A stretch of 64,000 nucleotides of DNA from Harmonia axyridis. Lineage: Eukaryota > Arthropoda > Insecta > Coleoptera > Coccinellidae. Position 1 is the stretch's first letter. Each line of letters opens with the position of its first letter. This document shows, piece by piece, positions 1 to 11,830 of the stretch. The stretch covers positions 40,152,501-40,216,500 of the forward strand of contig NC_059501.1 of NCBI RefSeq assembly GCF_914767665.1. Direction: 5' to 3'. The notes under the pieces are model-generated. The model did no database searches, was not told where the DNA came from, and was given only the letters and a program-made list of their open reading frames with translations. The translations under genes and the position numbers were made by a program.

Positions 1-196
1 TCACCATAGACAAGATATACTACAATCACCTAGTTTTATCGTATATACTGTTCCGTAAATCACCAGCACTAAAGTACCGTAGTAACGCACCAGCGAAGAT
101 TTATGCAAGAATGAGAATACGTGGCACGTGCAGATTTCATAAGGGTTTCGGCGAGGAAGAGGGGGCAATCGACACGTCTCTTCACGTTGTCGGATT

Positions 197-506
197 ATTA
201 TTAGAACTCTTTATTGCATAAAAGGTTGTACAATAGTTTGTTAAAAAAAGTGCAAAAGGCGAGCATATCGCAAAGCGATATCTTCCTGCCAACCTTTACA
301 GAAAAGTCTACAACTTAATTATATAACAGTTCGAGTTTTTCAAGTTCTATATACACATATATAAAACAAATCATAACAAAAATTTAAATAACTCCTGACT
401 GAATACTGGACGAGAAGCGGGAAAGAGGAAGAGGGAGGGAGAAAAGAAGGGAGAGATACATCTGAAGATCTATTTCTTGGAAAAAAAAATATATATATTA
501 GATTCA

Positions 507-540
<34 letters not shown>

Positions 541-1109
541 TGAATCTTTAAGGGAATTCGACTGTTATCTGGAGACAATATATATATATATATACATATA
601 AGGACTCACATATTAAAGTTTGTACCAGCTAAATACCCTTTAAGACTAAGCTAAAACGAACTGAGAGAAGGCTTCCGGACTATCTCTGTTGGAACACGAT
701 TCCAAAATTGCGGAAACCGTACTGAGAAACTATTATAGGAAAAATTTGTGAGATGTGCAGGTATTCTCAAAGTGAAATTGTCTAGTTCTCTTGTCTGACG
801 ATCGGGATCTCCAAGAAACCTCAGATTGCAACATAAATAAGTAGGTTCCCGCGATTCCAGAACCTTATATCCCAAGAGCAGCGTGTGCCAAATGCGGCGT
901 TGTTTCATGGTCAACAAATTCAGGTCTTGTTTAAGCTGACTGACGTGATCGAACTTCCTTAAATTATAGACAAATTTAACGCCAGCATTCTGCAAGCGCT
1001 CCAGTTTGTTCAACTGATTCATCGTAAGACCCATCTTAGCAACATCGGCATGGTCAAGTATGGGGAGTAAAAGTGAAAAGTAAAGGTTTTTTCTTGTTGG
1101 AAATGGCAA
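197..1109 (-). pseudogene. 3' end of a CR1-like LINE (reverse transcriptase C-terminus)
   Basis: An open frame at 651-1109 resembles the region after the reverse-transcriptase thumb of CR1/Jockey-like LINEs: a leucine-rich segment (LERLQNAGVKFVYNL), then LLTMKQRR, then a block ending in FPQFWNRVPTEI. No catalytic domain is present, so the copy is 5'-truncated. To its left lies about 450 bp of untranslated sequence ending in a short TTA-type tail near 197-215, much like the tail of the LINE at 18243. The true LINE part begins near 1105. It interrupts the exon at 1110-1401. The clade is inferred; the LINE nature is fairly clear. Confidence 0.6.
482..560. repeat. AT dinucleotide tract inside a palindrome
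   Basis: A run of about 35 bases of alternating A and T is flanked by GATTCACGAT on the left and its exact complement ATCGTGAATC on the right (about 502-547). It could extrude as a hairpin. A second short AT tract follows at 580-600. Confidence 0.8.
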
Positions 1110-1401
1110 AACATGATAACTTCCGCATTGTATAATCTACTTCCAACCTCTTTAATTCAGGATTTATGTCTTCCATCAGTTCATCAAAAGTTGGAATTTT
1201 TCTTCGGATTGGGACATGTATAAAACCATCATACTCATATACAGGTTGATCAGCCTGTAACATTATTCCGTGAGTGTTGTCATAGTAGTTTTTTACCTCT
1301 ATTTTCCCATCGTTGTCAGTCAGATCCCTACCATATACAAGGATTTTATAGGTAAGATTATACATACAGAGTATAACCAATGTCTTAATAATACACTTCA
1401 T
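1110..1401 (-). CDS. hypothetical secreted-protein exon, 3' end lost to the LINE
   Basis: An ATG at 1401 opens a frame that begins with a basic, then hydrophobic stretch (MKCIIKTLVILCMYNLTY), as in a signal peptide. About 75 polar residues follow, with no motif I recognise. The last dozen residues of the open frame (1054-1109) are read from the inserted LINE in another frame and are not native. This is the only stretch in the window that looks like host coding sequence rather than TE, but it could be the first exon of a larger gene or a chance ORF. No splice donor was identified with confidence. Confidence 0.35.
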
Positions 1402-1998
1402 TTTAACAAGTATGTTTTGTTCTTTAAAAGTATCTTGACTTGATCTCTCAATGCACCTAAAGATGTTGTATGTAGAGAATAGCTTGTGAACTTAATGTCG
1501 TAATGACGGATTCGCGGTAAGACAAAGAGCCGAGCGTTAATATACACTTATTGGTGTCCAATCAATATTTATTATTAATTAATAAATTTCATCGTTCATT
1601 ATTCAATGCACAATTATTTGACATAAATAACTGCAGTTTGTATCTCAAATTCGATTTGTTTGGTGGAAATAAATGTTTTTTATAGCTGATGATCTTTTCG
1701 GACATTACTTCTCGATAAAATATTTATTTTTTAATAATAAACGTTGCTTTTTATGAATAAATATTGCCCGAATAAATCAATCAATTTTTTTTCATTCAAT
1801 TTTTGATGAACAATGGCCATTCGCCATTTTTGTCTGCCAGATTGATCTAATGTTTTGGGAACCAAAACAATAAGGAAAGACCATGGAGAATTACTATAGG
1901 TCTTATAATATTTTTGTTCAATAAATCTTGTATTTGATTTTTATTTTTACCTCTTATTTGTTTAACTCTGGATATCTGTAGCGTCTAACATATTGTAG
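1402..1998. other. AT-rich spacer
   Basis: No coding sequence, TIR or RNA gene is visible. It lies between the hypothetical exon and the left end of the 10.6-kb hAT composite, so it may contain the promoter of the exon at 1110-1401. No recognisable promoter motif was found. Confidence 0.5.
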
Positions 1999-2459
1999 CA
2001 TTCCTCCAGGGCCCCCGCAAGGGTCATCAACGCCCGCGCGACTTATGTATTTTGGGCCAGTAAGTTCGTTTTTAAAAACTTAAATATTACAATTGCAATT
2101 AAAAGTTAATTCTGCGATAGAATTGCATTGAGATACAATACATGTGTTCGTACTAGATGTTAATTACAGACTGAAATAATAAGAGCGTCCGTGTCGCTGG
2201 AAAGAATTGCCATCTTCCACGAAGCGGTGAGGTTACACATATCGCACCCCGGCAAGAACAGTGACGCAACTCAAAAATGCAGTATTTGAGAAATAACAAA
2301 TGAAAGAAAACTACAAAACTCATATTAAAATAGTATAAGCTCCTTTTAAATTTCAAGTAGTTATTTTTGGTAGTGAATTCAATTATAATCTATAGAATAA
2401 TATCATGGACCTGTAAATCAGTTTTTGTTAAATATGTGGTTTTACCAGGTCAGGTTAGG

Positions 2460-2560
2460 TCAGGTCTCTGAGTTTTGTCACTTTTCTTGCTTTTCTAAAA
2501 TCAGTTGTTTTGTGTTGTGACCCCTTGAGTAATACTTATGTCACTTTCCAAGCCCACTTA
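2460..2560. repeat. Left subterminal repeats of DUF7869 element 1
   Basis: Three copies of a TGTCAC/TTTTCTTG-type motif lie here (near 2475, 2515 and 2540). They are the reverse complement of the GAAAAGTGNCAC motif that is repeated at the right end, so the motif points inward from both ends. Such arrays usually bind the transposase. Confidence 0.6.
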
Positions 2561-2649
2561 ATTAGAATAAAAAAGGAAGTTTAAATTAAGTGCTTTATTA
2601 GCTTATTCAAAATACAAAAAAATTACATGAAAATAGAGTAGTACACAAT

Positions 2650-5183
2650 TCATGCAAACATCGAGTCATAAATGGGCTTATACAACGTGGGAATACTTTT
2701 TGCTGAGATAAGTGATTTGATATGAGCTTTCTTTATGGCAGAAATCTCCATTTTTTTCTTATATGCCGGAACGCACTTTATTGTAGAGATGCCCTCTTGC
2801 CTTCTCCTGGTATTATTGACATTGATCTGCCCATAATCTTTTTGTTCGTATGTAGTTTTCACAAAAATAATGCCAGGATCAGTCTTCTGCACTTTGAATA
2901 CTTTTAGTTCGCTAGTTTTTATTTGTTCGTTGTTTGATGTTTTGTTAAAATTTGATCCTATCTGTTCAGAGAGTTTTTTTAAGTCGACAAAATCCTCGTA
3001 ACTCAATTCTGTTACTTTATACGGATTTCCAGTTTTCCTTGCAGACCGAATTAATCTGACGTAATCAGTAGGAATATAGATGGGACCCGATTTAAGAGCT
3101 CTTTTAATTGACTTCTCTATGACAGAGTGCACATTGTCTCCTTCATTTTGTGTGTGTCCCCTGATCAAAAATTTATGTGTGATCGATTTGATTTTAAATT
3201 TTTGCACAGCATACAGGTACATGCCCATTATGAATTTGTTCTTTTGCTGGCCACAACAATTATCGGAGTAGAAAACAATTTCAAGGTTATCGTCATTTCT
3301 GGTTTTAGCTTTTTCTTCTAAGTATTTCAGAATGCAAGTGCCGATTTCTATGGCACCTCGATTTCCTTGACCCTCATGCCAAAAAAAACACTCGACTTTA
3401 TCTGACTGAAGTTCATTTATAGTTAAGTTGTAGCTGTTGATTTTGCTTTTATAATAAAAGGTAGACGTATCTCCTCTTGGTGCTGGTAGCACCGCTTGGA
3501 GATCGTAAGTGGCGACTATAATTTTTCCTTCGCTTTCTTTTGCCTTCTTTTTATCCTCTTCTTTTTCTGTTCTTGACAAAACTTTCTCCTTCAAATGTTT
3601 ATCATATTTCTCTTGTATCGCTTCTCTTTCTTCTACCCTTGCGTTGTTATACGAGCTGCATAAGTCGCACTGATCTTTTTTGGGGGTGAAAAAAGAGATG
3701 TTAAAATTGGTATTGAAAATTCGGGAATACATCGTCAGATTTGCAAACGGAAGGTTTTTTCAATGCACTCGTTTTTGTAGTCACGGTGTAAATCAGCCAG
3801 GCTTTTTCCACCCTCTATGAACTCCCGAGAAGTTTGCGCGCGCAGGTAATGACTGTCAATTCTTGGGATAGTATTAATATGAGCAACAACACCATCTTTT
3901 ATTGCAGAATCTACTTTGAAGTGGTGTCCGTGTTTACCCCTTAGATCTTCTTGAAGAAATCCTTCGTTTAATTTGGTTACTACAGTTCTAATAACTCGGT
4001 TGTTGATGTCCAGCGTGGCCATAAAGAAAAATTTGCAAACACGTACGTTTACTTCGTTGATTACGAAATGGAATGCATGGTTACATTGGCGCCTACTTCC
4101 TTCTTTCTTGTACTGATACTGAGGTCTGACGGCGGTCATACTTCTACAGATAAATTCTCGTTGGGATTTCAGACTTTCGAGTGACCAGTAGTTTTCAAAT
4201 ATTTCGAGCCTTTTATTTTCTTCAATTTTTCTTGAACATTTTAGCTTACATTTTTCACCACACGCTGGCCGTACCTTTCTTGCCTGCATTTCTGTTTTGC
4301 GAATTGATGATGATGTATAAGGTTTTCCAGCATTTCGGAGAAATTTTGCTTTAGTCTTCTTCCACTCAACTAGATTGGCTTTCCTTTTCTTACCTTTTCG
4401 CTTATTATCTGTTTGGGTATTGTCTGATTCGGCACCTTCTTTCTTGTTAGTAATAATATTTTCATTCTCTTCCAATCCTGATGACTCGGACGTGTTTTCA
4501 GAATTAGGAGATGATGTATAATGAAAATCTGGATCTATGTCTGAATCATTTGCACTTTCATCTAATGATTCTTTTTGTTGTGGACTTGGTTTGACCCGTT
4601 GGAGCCTCAATCGCATTGTATGCAGATTTTCAACACACTGCCATTTCGAATGTGATCCTTGATCTTCTGGTACTGTGTCGTTGTTCAATTCCGTCTCTTT
4701 CGTGGCACTTTCTTGTTCTGTGGTTTCTTCTGCACCATACTTTGGTCTAAAATGTGTCGTTTGATCTTCCTGTACTATCACTTTGGAAAAATCCGGCACT
4801 TCAATCACATTTTCTTGTCCTTCGCTTTCTTCTATATTATTATTCTCTTCATAAATCTGACTTTCGTCGTCGTTTGACTCAGTTTGCAGCCTTTTTTCGC
4901 CGAGGTCTCTGTTAGGTTTCACGCTTTCTAAAGTGTTCTCCACTTCACCAATCAAGCAGGTTTTTTCGACTTCCATGTCAGAAGTTTTAAGTTTTTTGCT
5001 TCCTTCCTCGTTTTTTAATTCACAACTCTGCCCACTCTTCGGGATTTTCGTGGAGATTCCAGACACTAGACACGTATGTTTTAATTGCTGAAATTCCCCA
5101 TTTAGTCCTTTTTCAATTTCAGCAGCAGCAGCAATAGCAGCTGCTAGAATTTTTCTACCTCGGTATCCTTGCTCTGGGTTCAT
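2650..5183 (-). pseudogene. Putative DDE-type transposase with DUF7869-like core, one frameshift
   Basis: Two abutting minus-strand frames (3735-5183 and 2650-3732) together match the single protein of the element at 57675. The start is taken at MNPEQGYRGRK (5183), which aligns with MEHQYASSRGKK of copy 2. Order: an acidic low-complexity N-terminal third, a basic KKRK patch, a cysteine cluster (CGEKCKLKC), a KDQCDLC zinc pair, then the core. The core has TYDLQAVL, FYSDNCCGQQKN and GHTQNEGDNVHSVIEK, whose acidic residues fit an RNase-H-like D-D-D/E triad (inference). The frames join by a -1 shift at a run of six A (3755-3760 on the plus strand). Apart from this shift the gene looks whole. Confidence 0.75.
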
Positions 5184-5289
5184 AACGAATCTACAACAAA
5201 TAAATTTCAAGCTACATTATTGATGTTCAGTTCGTAGAGTAATATTATTCGCAATCACAAGGTTAGGTGACTACAATGTGAGACGTACT

Positions 5290-5830
5290 TTTGAATTAAG
5301 GAAAGTGACAACACAAAATACCGATATTCTAAGTCAGGAAGAGTGAGAAAAGTCGAAATAAAACAATACAATAACATCCATTTAGAGATAATTCATTCAA
5401 GAAAAGTGATACAACACCAAACACTGACCGTCTCCATCAGGAAAAGTGGCACAAATCGAAATAAAACGGTACAAATCAATAGATATAGTGATAATTGATT
5501 CAAGAAAAGTGACATAACACAAAACACTAACACTTTCAATCAAGAAAAGTGGCACAAATCGAAATACAACGGAACAAGAAAATAGATTTAGGGATAATTG
5601 ATTCAAGAAAACTGACACTTTTATGCTTATGACAATATCAAAAATTATATTTCACTTACCTTACTGCACGAAAACTGTCACAACTCGAAATGTTACGCTT
5701 TTCTTGACCGACAACATGCACACCTTCCTGTAACAATACTGAAGTGACACTGTTCTTGCAGTGATGAACGTGAATTAGCTTGAGAGTAAAACTGGCACAA
5801 CTGCCCCCTAGCGGATGGATTGGGACTTAG
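5290..5830. repeat. Right subterminal repeats of DUF7869 element 1
   Basis: At least nine degenerate copies of GAAAAGTGNCACAA followed by TCGAAAT or CAAAACAC occur here (for example near 5302, 5401, 5441, 5503, 5543, 5605, 5671, 5740 and 5791). They lie upstream of the transposase start, so they could act as both transposase-binding sites and promoter. Confidence 0.7.
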
Positions 5831-6185
5831 AGATGTGTCGTTTTTCGTGCACGTGAGGATACAAAATACGCATTCATTGCTGTTATAAGCTCAGAATTCG
5901 TATTTTTTGAGTTGGGACACTGTTCTCGCCGGAGTGCGATATCTTCGGTTCATAAGTCTGCTTATCTTGTTGTTAGGTGTCTTCGAACGAGGTATATAAC
6001 TCGTGCCGAAAATATTTTGGCGCCTCTTAAAGGGGGGAAGTGGAGAAAAACGTCGTAGGATAATCGGCAAAAAATATTTCAGTTTTTGTTAGGAATTTGG
6101 TATAGAGGGGTTAAAAAACTATCAGCAACCTTTATTGAATGCCTTAAGAGCTTTATGCTGTCAGTTGTTACATACCGCATTTTAT

Positions 6186-7271
6186 TTTAAATTTGTAATG
6201 AAACTACAGAGGTTTCAAAACCTGAGCTTTATCCTTCTTCAAATTATTCATAAATATATAAACCAAACAATAAACAAATAACAAATAAAATATTCAATTA
6301 TAGGATCAAATTAAATGGATGTTTTTCTAGATTTGGCTGCTGTGAATTCTCTTATAAATATCATCAAAATCAATTTTATCGAGAATCTCTTGCTCTATAG
6401 CTAAGATTGCCAAACCAGATAATCTTTCTTGTGTGACATAGTAGACCTCAAATAATTTTTAATTATTTTTAATTTAGAGAATGATCTCTCACCAGAAGCA
6501 ACAGACACAGGTAAAGTCAGAAGGATTTTTAAGGCAATACTAAGATTCGGTAGAGCAGAAGATTATTTTCAAAAATATATTGTAGAATTTCAAGAGGATT
6601 TGACGCTTCAGATAATGAAAACAATCTTAGGGCTTTTATCTCGTTAAATAAATTATTTTCTTCCACGTCAGCCTCCTTCTTTTCCTGATCAGTTAACTTT
6701 TGTTGAACAGCATTTTAATAGATCTTCGTCATTTGATTTAAGAATATCACAAATAAAACCAAAAACGTTATCGTAATCAGATATCATATCGAACCTACTA
6801 TTTAAGGAACTTAGCGTTTGATCAATTATTTTCCAAAAGAAATTTATTTAGAAAGCGATTTTTGGATCTTGAGGTGCCTCATCCGTTTGTTCATAATCGA
6901 ACAATTTTGGTTTATACTTTCGTCTTACACTATTTAATGACGGAAAACTTTGCTCTTTCTCAAGAGCAGCCGCTAGTTTTCCAGCTTCAGAAAGTTTTTC
7001 CTCAAAAACATTATCATCTCTATAGTTTTTAAAATGATCAACTAAATTCTTTTGATAGTTTTGGCAGACTAATGTCAATCGCTACACTCTGCATCATTCT
7101 GCTTACAATATTAATTTGGAATAAAACATCATACCAAATTATTATACTACAAATAAATTCAAAAGTTTGAATATTGAAGAGTTTCTATGTTGAAAGTATC
7201 ATTTTCAGCTATTTCTAAAAGGCTAAAAGAAACTTTAGCATCAATTCTACTTGACCATCTAGTATCACTAA
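6186..7271 (-). pseudogene. hAT transposase remnant, C-terminal part
   Basis: Readable pieces on the minus strand include LSDTRWSSRIDA just inside the Harbinger insertion, a block with QNYQKNLVDHFKNYRDD, and a C-terminal LPVSVASGERSFSKLK followed by RLSGLAILAIEQEI. This is the hAT dimerisation region of the TTF/ZMYM1-like group. Stops and frameshifts are frequent. The N-terminal part continues at 10315-11830 across the 3-kb insertion. Confidence 0.75.
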
Positions 7272-7454
7272 GGGTAATGTCAGACGCGGCGGTTTCGAGC
7301 GAGTCGCAACACGCCTCGCTCTGTCGAGTAGATGTCAGACGCGTCGGTTTTTATAGGCGGATAACGACTCGGCCAAGGCGTACTATTGTTCTGTGGCGTG
7401 GGTATTGAATGTAGTTGGGTGCAAATAGGCGACTGGAAGTGAAGTTTATTCGAG

Positions 7455-9637
7455 ATGAGTGATGCTGAAGAAGAAGTTCTGTTGCTGTCCCTACTCTACT
7501 TTCGATGTAAAAAAAGAAGAAAACGAAGACAGAGGATTTGGGTTCACCCAATTATTGAAGAGAGGGAAAAGAAGGGACAATTCAGAAATTTGTTTGCCGA
7601 ATTGAAGAATCACGAGGACAAATTCTTCAATTTTACTCGAATGTCCACCAGTTCATTTGAAGAACTGTTAAATATAATCAAAGAAAATCTGGAGAAAAAC
7701 GACACCATCATGAGGAAGTGCATTTCACCCGAAGAAAAACTAGTGATAACATTGAGGTGAGTAGAAAATAAAATTGAGTATTTACTAGTCAAAAAAACAA
7801 TTTATTTAGTGCAAAACGTTTATGTTTATAACAGCAATTTACAAAAATAGTAGAACATAACAAGAATTCTCTTGGAATAAAAAACAGAATATGAAATTGG
7901 TTAAGAGATCAATAGGTTATGAGTTTCAGTGCATGTATTGCGACTCTTCTGAAAAACCTGATATGTATGATTGTATTGATTCTTCTGGTGAAGTTATTCT
8001 TGTCGGAGTTTCGTATACCGTGTAGTTCCTCCTAGGTTCAACAACAGGAACACTAACATGATATATCGGGGTATCGTTACTTTGTAGCAATGCGTATTCC
8101 TCATATTTGCAGACCAATTGCAGAATTTCCAGTCTGCATTTTGAATTCAGTCTTTTTGGTAGAGATGTTATGGTCGGTAGGGGGGAAAGCAAAAATTGCC
8201 GATTGTCGTCTTCTTCTAACTTTTTAGATCTATTTTCATCGATCCGATTTAGCGACTCAATTATTCTTTCTCCAACGCCGTCTTTCTGTCTTTTTTTTCC
8301 AATTCTCTGGGAGACAGGTGTGGTTTTCGTCGTCATGGAGGAAGACGAACCTTCAAAATCCAGTTGAGGGGCTGGAGTTCCTTCAACCGAGTTACAGGTT
8401 CCTTTCATTTCTATTGTGTCTTGTAAAAATTGCAATTGCTGCGAAAATATATACGGTGTTTTACTGGCACCTCCTTCACTACCAGACTTTCTTTTTCTCG
8501 ACTGCAAGTCTCTCGAAAAATGGTCCCTGATATTTTTCCGCTTCTTGTGCAATGCAATTCCTGAAAATCAAAGGTTACTACTTACAATGGTTATTCGAAT
8601 TCATTAAACATTAATGAAATAGCACATTACTAATTGAGGGAAATAATGAATCTGAATAAAGCCGTTTGTGATGATTAAAATTTGAAAACTCTTGAAAATA
8701 GGTAGCGTTCTTCGTTACAGAGGTTTCATTTGAAGATTTGTAATTTACACATTTGGTTGCAGGTTTTTGGCCAGTGGATGTTCTTTGACTGATATATCTC
8801 ACAACTTTCGTGTAGGAAGGTCTACTGCTGGAGTTATAGTGGAAGAAGTCTGCAATGAAATCTGGACGTGTCTTCGTGAGAGTACTTTTCCCCCATTTTC
8901 GACTGATCGATGGCTCGAAATCGCAAGAGGATTTGAAACATACACGATGTTTCCTAATTGTATCGGTGCCATCGATGGAAAGCACATTAGAATGAAGCAG
9001 CCTCCTAACAGTGGTTCAATGTTTTACAATTTTAAGAACTATTTTTCAATGGTCCTCTTTGCAATGTGCGATGCCAATTACTGTTTTACTTATATTGAGG
9101 TAGGATCTTATGGAAAGTCAAGTGATTCTGGCATTTTCAAGAATTCACTTCTTTACAAAATGATGTGTGATGGAACGCTAAATTTACCCTCTCCACGGAA
9201 ATTAGTTGAAAATTCGAACGAACAGTTTCCATACGTTATAGTTGGGGGATGATGCTTTCCCTTTGTCAGAAAATTTGCTCAAACCCTACGGAGGAAAACA
9301 TTTAACCCAAACTAAGCAAACTTTCAACAATCGATTATCAACAGCCAGAAGGTACATTGAACGTAACGTAAATACATTTGGTATTTTGGCGAACAAGTGG
9401 CGCATATTTCATCGACCGATTGATGTTAATACAGATATGGCAGAAAATATCATCAAAGCCGCTTGCATATAGCATAATTTTGTAAGAATAAGAGATGGAC
9501 ATCAACTACACAACGACACTGAAGCTGAGTGTCAATTACAACCTCTTTCGGTGGATTCAACACTCCGAGGAAATATCAGAGCACTATCTGCAAGAGATAA
9601 ATTTGCAGATTTTTCCTACAATAAAATTAACAATTGA
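7455..9637 (+). pseudogene. Harbinger DDE transposase, spliced, one frameshift and one stop
   Basis: Exon 1 (7455-7756) encodes MSDAEEEVL through ISPEEKLVITL. A GTGAGT donor at 7757 and an AG acceptor at 8761-8762 join it in frame to FLASGCSLTDISHNFRVGRS. Exon 2 contains the DDE_Tnp_4 motifs: IGAIDGKHIRMKQP (first D), SYGKSSDSGIF (second D) and an ARRYIERNVNTFG helix with E. An extra G near 9246 breaks VGDDAFPL, and TAG at 9470-9472 replaces the residue after KAACI; the frame then stays open to TGA at 9635-9637. Otherwise it looks full length. The intron holds exon 2 of the antisense MADF gene. Confidence 0.85.
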
Positions 9638-9955
9638 TGAGCGCTTTCTTTATTTTCATGTTGGAACCATTTTAATAATTATGTGTACGATCAAACTATT
9701 GAAATATTTACTGATTCAACTATGTTATGTTTCACCTTAGAATAAATATGTTTTTCATTACATTATCAACATCTTTTACTTACCCAATTCATCCTTCTCT
9801 TTAAGTGTCATGCCTTCCTTTGCGAAAACATCGCAAATTTCATCCCAGCTTTGTTTTCTTAAAACACGATTACTATAAACGGTACTTTTCATGTCCCACA
9901 ATGCAGGTCTTTTCTGAACTTCAGAAATCAGTTTTTCCGAATCAATTCCTTGCAT
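7926..9955 (-). CDS. Harbinger accessory MADF-BESS DNA-binding protein (two exons)
   Basis: Exon 1 runs 9955 to 9784 from MQGIDSEKL and holds the first two helices of a MADF/Myb-SANT domain (VQKRPALWD, RKQSWDEICDVF). A GTAAGT donor at 9783 and a TTTTCAG acceptor at 8562-8561 join in phase, giving ELG then IALHKKRKNIRDHF, the third MADF helix. Exon 2 (8560-7926) ends with a BESS-like motif (FLLSPLPTITSLPKRL then LEILQLV). Harbinger elements need such a Myb-like partner for nuclear import of transposase and TIR binding. The frame is intact. Each of this gene and the transposase has one exon inside the other's intron. Confidence 0.8.
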
Positions 9956-10314
9956 ATTTGATTCCAAGTAGCAACCCGAGCAAATAAAATTCGATATATT
10001 ATGTCTGCTGTTGTGAATCGTACCTGCTGATGTACGCCTATGAAGAACGCTGCGTGTGACAGGCCACATACAAATACAGTAGACGACTATGCGACGGGCG
10101 GGTGGAGGCGTGGCTAAACCCGAGTCGCATAGTCATCCTAAGTTAGGATGACGTCGTTCGGATTCCGAACGACGGTGCGAGTCGGCTTCGAAAGCGCCTG
10201 GCGTCCCACACCGCTGCGTCTGACTTGACCTATTTGAAACCCATTGACGATCCGCCGACTCGTTCTAGGTCTCGGAAAGCGACTCGCTCGAAACTGCCGC
10301 GTCTGACATTACCC

Positions 10315-11830
10315 TAAGGGGTTTCAGATGTAACTGAGGAACATGCTTTTTTATAACATCCCATCTTTTTGGAGATGAAGAGAAAAATATATAAAGTTCT
10401 TGTACAATATTAAAAAAATTCAGTGTTTCATTTGAAACCTTAGCAGCATCATTTACAGTTAAATTTAAGCTGTGTGCCGAACATGGCACAAAAAAAGCCC
10501 TAGAATTAGCATCGAGTTTGCGTTTTTGTAAATCAATATGTTTTCCCCGCATATTCCCCCCATAATCATACCCTTGACCTCTCATGTCTTCAATATCTAA
10601 ATTTAAATTTTCCAAAAATCCCATAACAAAATTAAATAGCCTTTTCCCTGTAGAGTCGAATATTGGACTAAACGCTATAAAACTCTCTTGTATTTGAACC
10701 ATTTTAGAGCTGTCATTTAGAACAACATAACGCAAAACGAGGCTCATTTGCTCTGTATGGCATCCGGTGTACAATCTAAAATTATTGAATAATATTTGGA
10801 ACTTCGAACCATATCCAAAATATTATTTTTTACTTTAGAAGCCATCCATTCAATAATTTCATTTTGTATCTGGTAGCCTAAATAATGGCCATTCTTAAAG
10901 AATTTGTTTGACTAATGTGCTCTCTCATCACAGGATCAAAATATGAAATCATTTCGACAGTTTTGAGGAAGTTCCCATTATCATATTCAAAAAGTTTTCA
11001 AGAAGAACCTTGAAAAGCTAGACACTGTCTGGATAAAAATTTAACAATTGAAACAATTCTTTCTAGAACGTCATGCCAATATTTTTTTTTCAGTGAGTAA
11101 GACTCGTAAGTGATGATCGTTCACCGTTGTGGACAATTTTAACATTTTTTTCAAATTCATCCATTTATTGATGTGAACTTTATGTGCAATTGATGTTTCA
11201 TGTCTTGTAATGGCTAGGATAAATGTTGCCAATCAGAAAAACCATGAGTATCAGAAAAATTAGTAGAAGTCTTACTGAAACGTTTACAACGAAAACAAAA
11301 GATCGAATTTCTTGAAACTTAGTGAATGAGCCAAATTCTTTCTGCCTCTTCTTCATTTCCAAGTTTTCTAACAAAAATTTTCTGTTGTCTTTATTAGTAG
11401 GAAATTGATAATTACGTCCTATCAAAGGAGGACCACGATCAACCAATATTCTGACTTCATCGTTCGTAATGCTGCTGGGCCATAAACCGGGATCTTCTGA
11501 AGGAAGAATACTAGTAATATCGGTCTCCACTTCAGTAGAAGCTGCATCGTCAAAAGTGTCACTTGTAGTCGTAGTTGTTAGGATGGCCGACTCTACAGAA
11601 GCTAGATTTTCAATATTTTAAATTGATGTCGATGGTTCACATGTTGCAGAAGATGGCGATGGCGCCGCTTTAGAAACTGTAATTTCTTCTCCCTCTATTG
11701 TTTCAGTGTTAGAAACTTGACTTTTCTGCAAGAAATGTTTCATACTCTCCCTTTGCTGAAGTCTAGCTTTTTTTTGCTGTCAAAATTCCGCACCAGCAGG
11801 TCGTTTTCTCTTGTGTGGCTCCTAGAATTC
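10315..11830 (-). pseudogene. hAT transposase remnant, N-terminal and middle part
   Basis: From right to left the minus strand reads a KRKRPAGAEF leader, a QQKKARLQQRES segment, DPGLWPSSITNDEVRIL and FPTNKDNRKF (the TTF zinc-finger lead-in), then MRGQGYDYGGNMRGKH and VPCSAHSLNLTVNDAAK (the second catalytic D and CxxH region), ending LHLKPL at the Harbinger insertion. Several stops and a scrambled stretch at 10775-11190 break it. It continues at 7271-6186. The last 15 residues of the open frame at 10265-10774 come from the Harbinger TIR. Confidence 0.75.

Larger units (their letters stand above)
2243..5938 (-). mobile_element. DUF7869-type DNA transposon, copy 1
   Basis: The ends are inverted: CGCACCCCGGCAAGAACAGT from 2243, and the complement of CGCACTCCGGCGAGAACAGT ending at 5938, with similarity continuing through a CAACTCAAAAA block. 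Both sides are bordered by ATAT (2239-2242 and 5939-5942), which is either a 4-bp target duplication or a palindromic target. The single gene is on the minus strand. A sister element with the same plan is at 57675-61054. Assignment to a named superfamily is open: a 4-bp TSD is known for Sola elements, but I cannot confirm membership. Confidence 0.85.
7272..10314. mobile_element. PIF/Harbinger transposon with two genes
   Basis: The terminal inverted repeats start GGGTAATGTCAGACGCGG and match over about 38 bases at both ends with one mismatch. The target duplication is TAA (7269-7271 and 10315-10317), standard for this superfamily. The insertion splits the hAT transposase exactly between its LKPL and SDTRW codons. 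A direct repeat of ATGTCAGACGCG lies again near 7332. It carries a DDE transposase on the plus strand and a MADF-BESS DNA-binding protein on the minus strand. Confidence 0.92.

Noticed and set aside
2722..3321. Plus-strand frames opposite the DUF7869 gene
   Set aside because: They are shadows of the minus-strand transposase, which has a homologue at 58-60 kb.
3735..3760. Programmed -1 frameshifting in transposase copy 1
   Set aside because: The A6 run is out of phase with a canonical slippery site and the sister gene is not split there.
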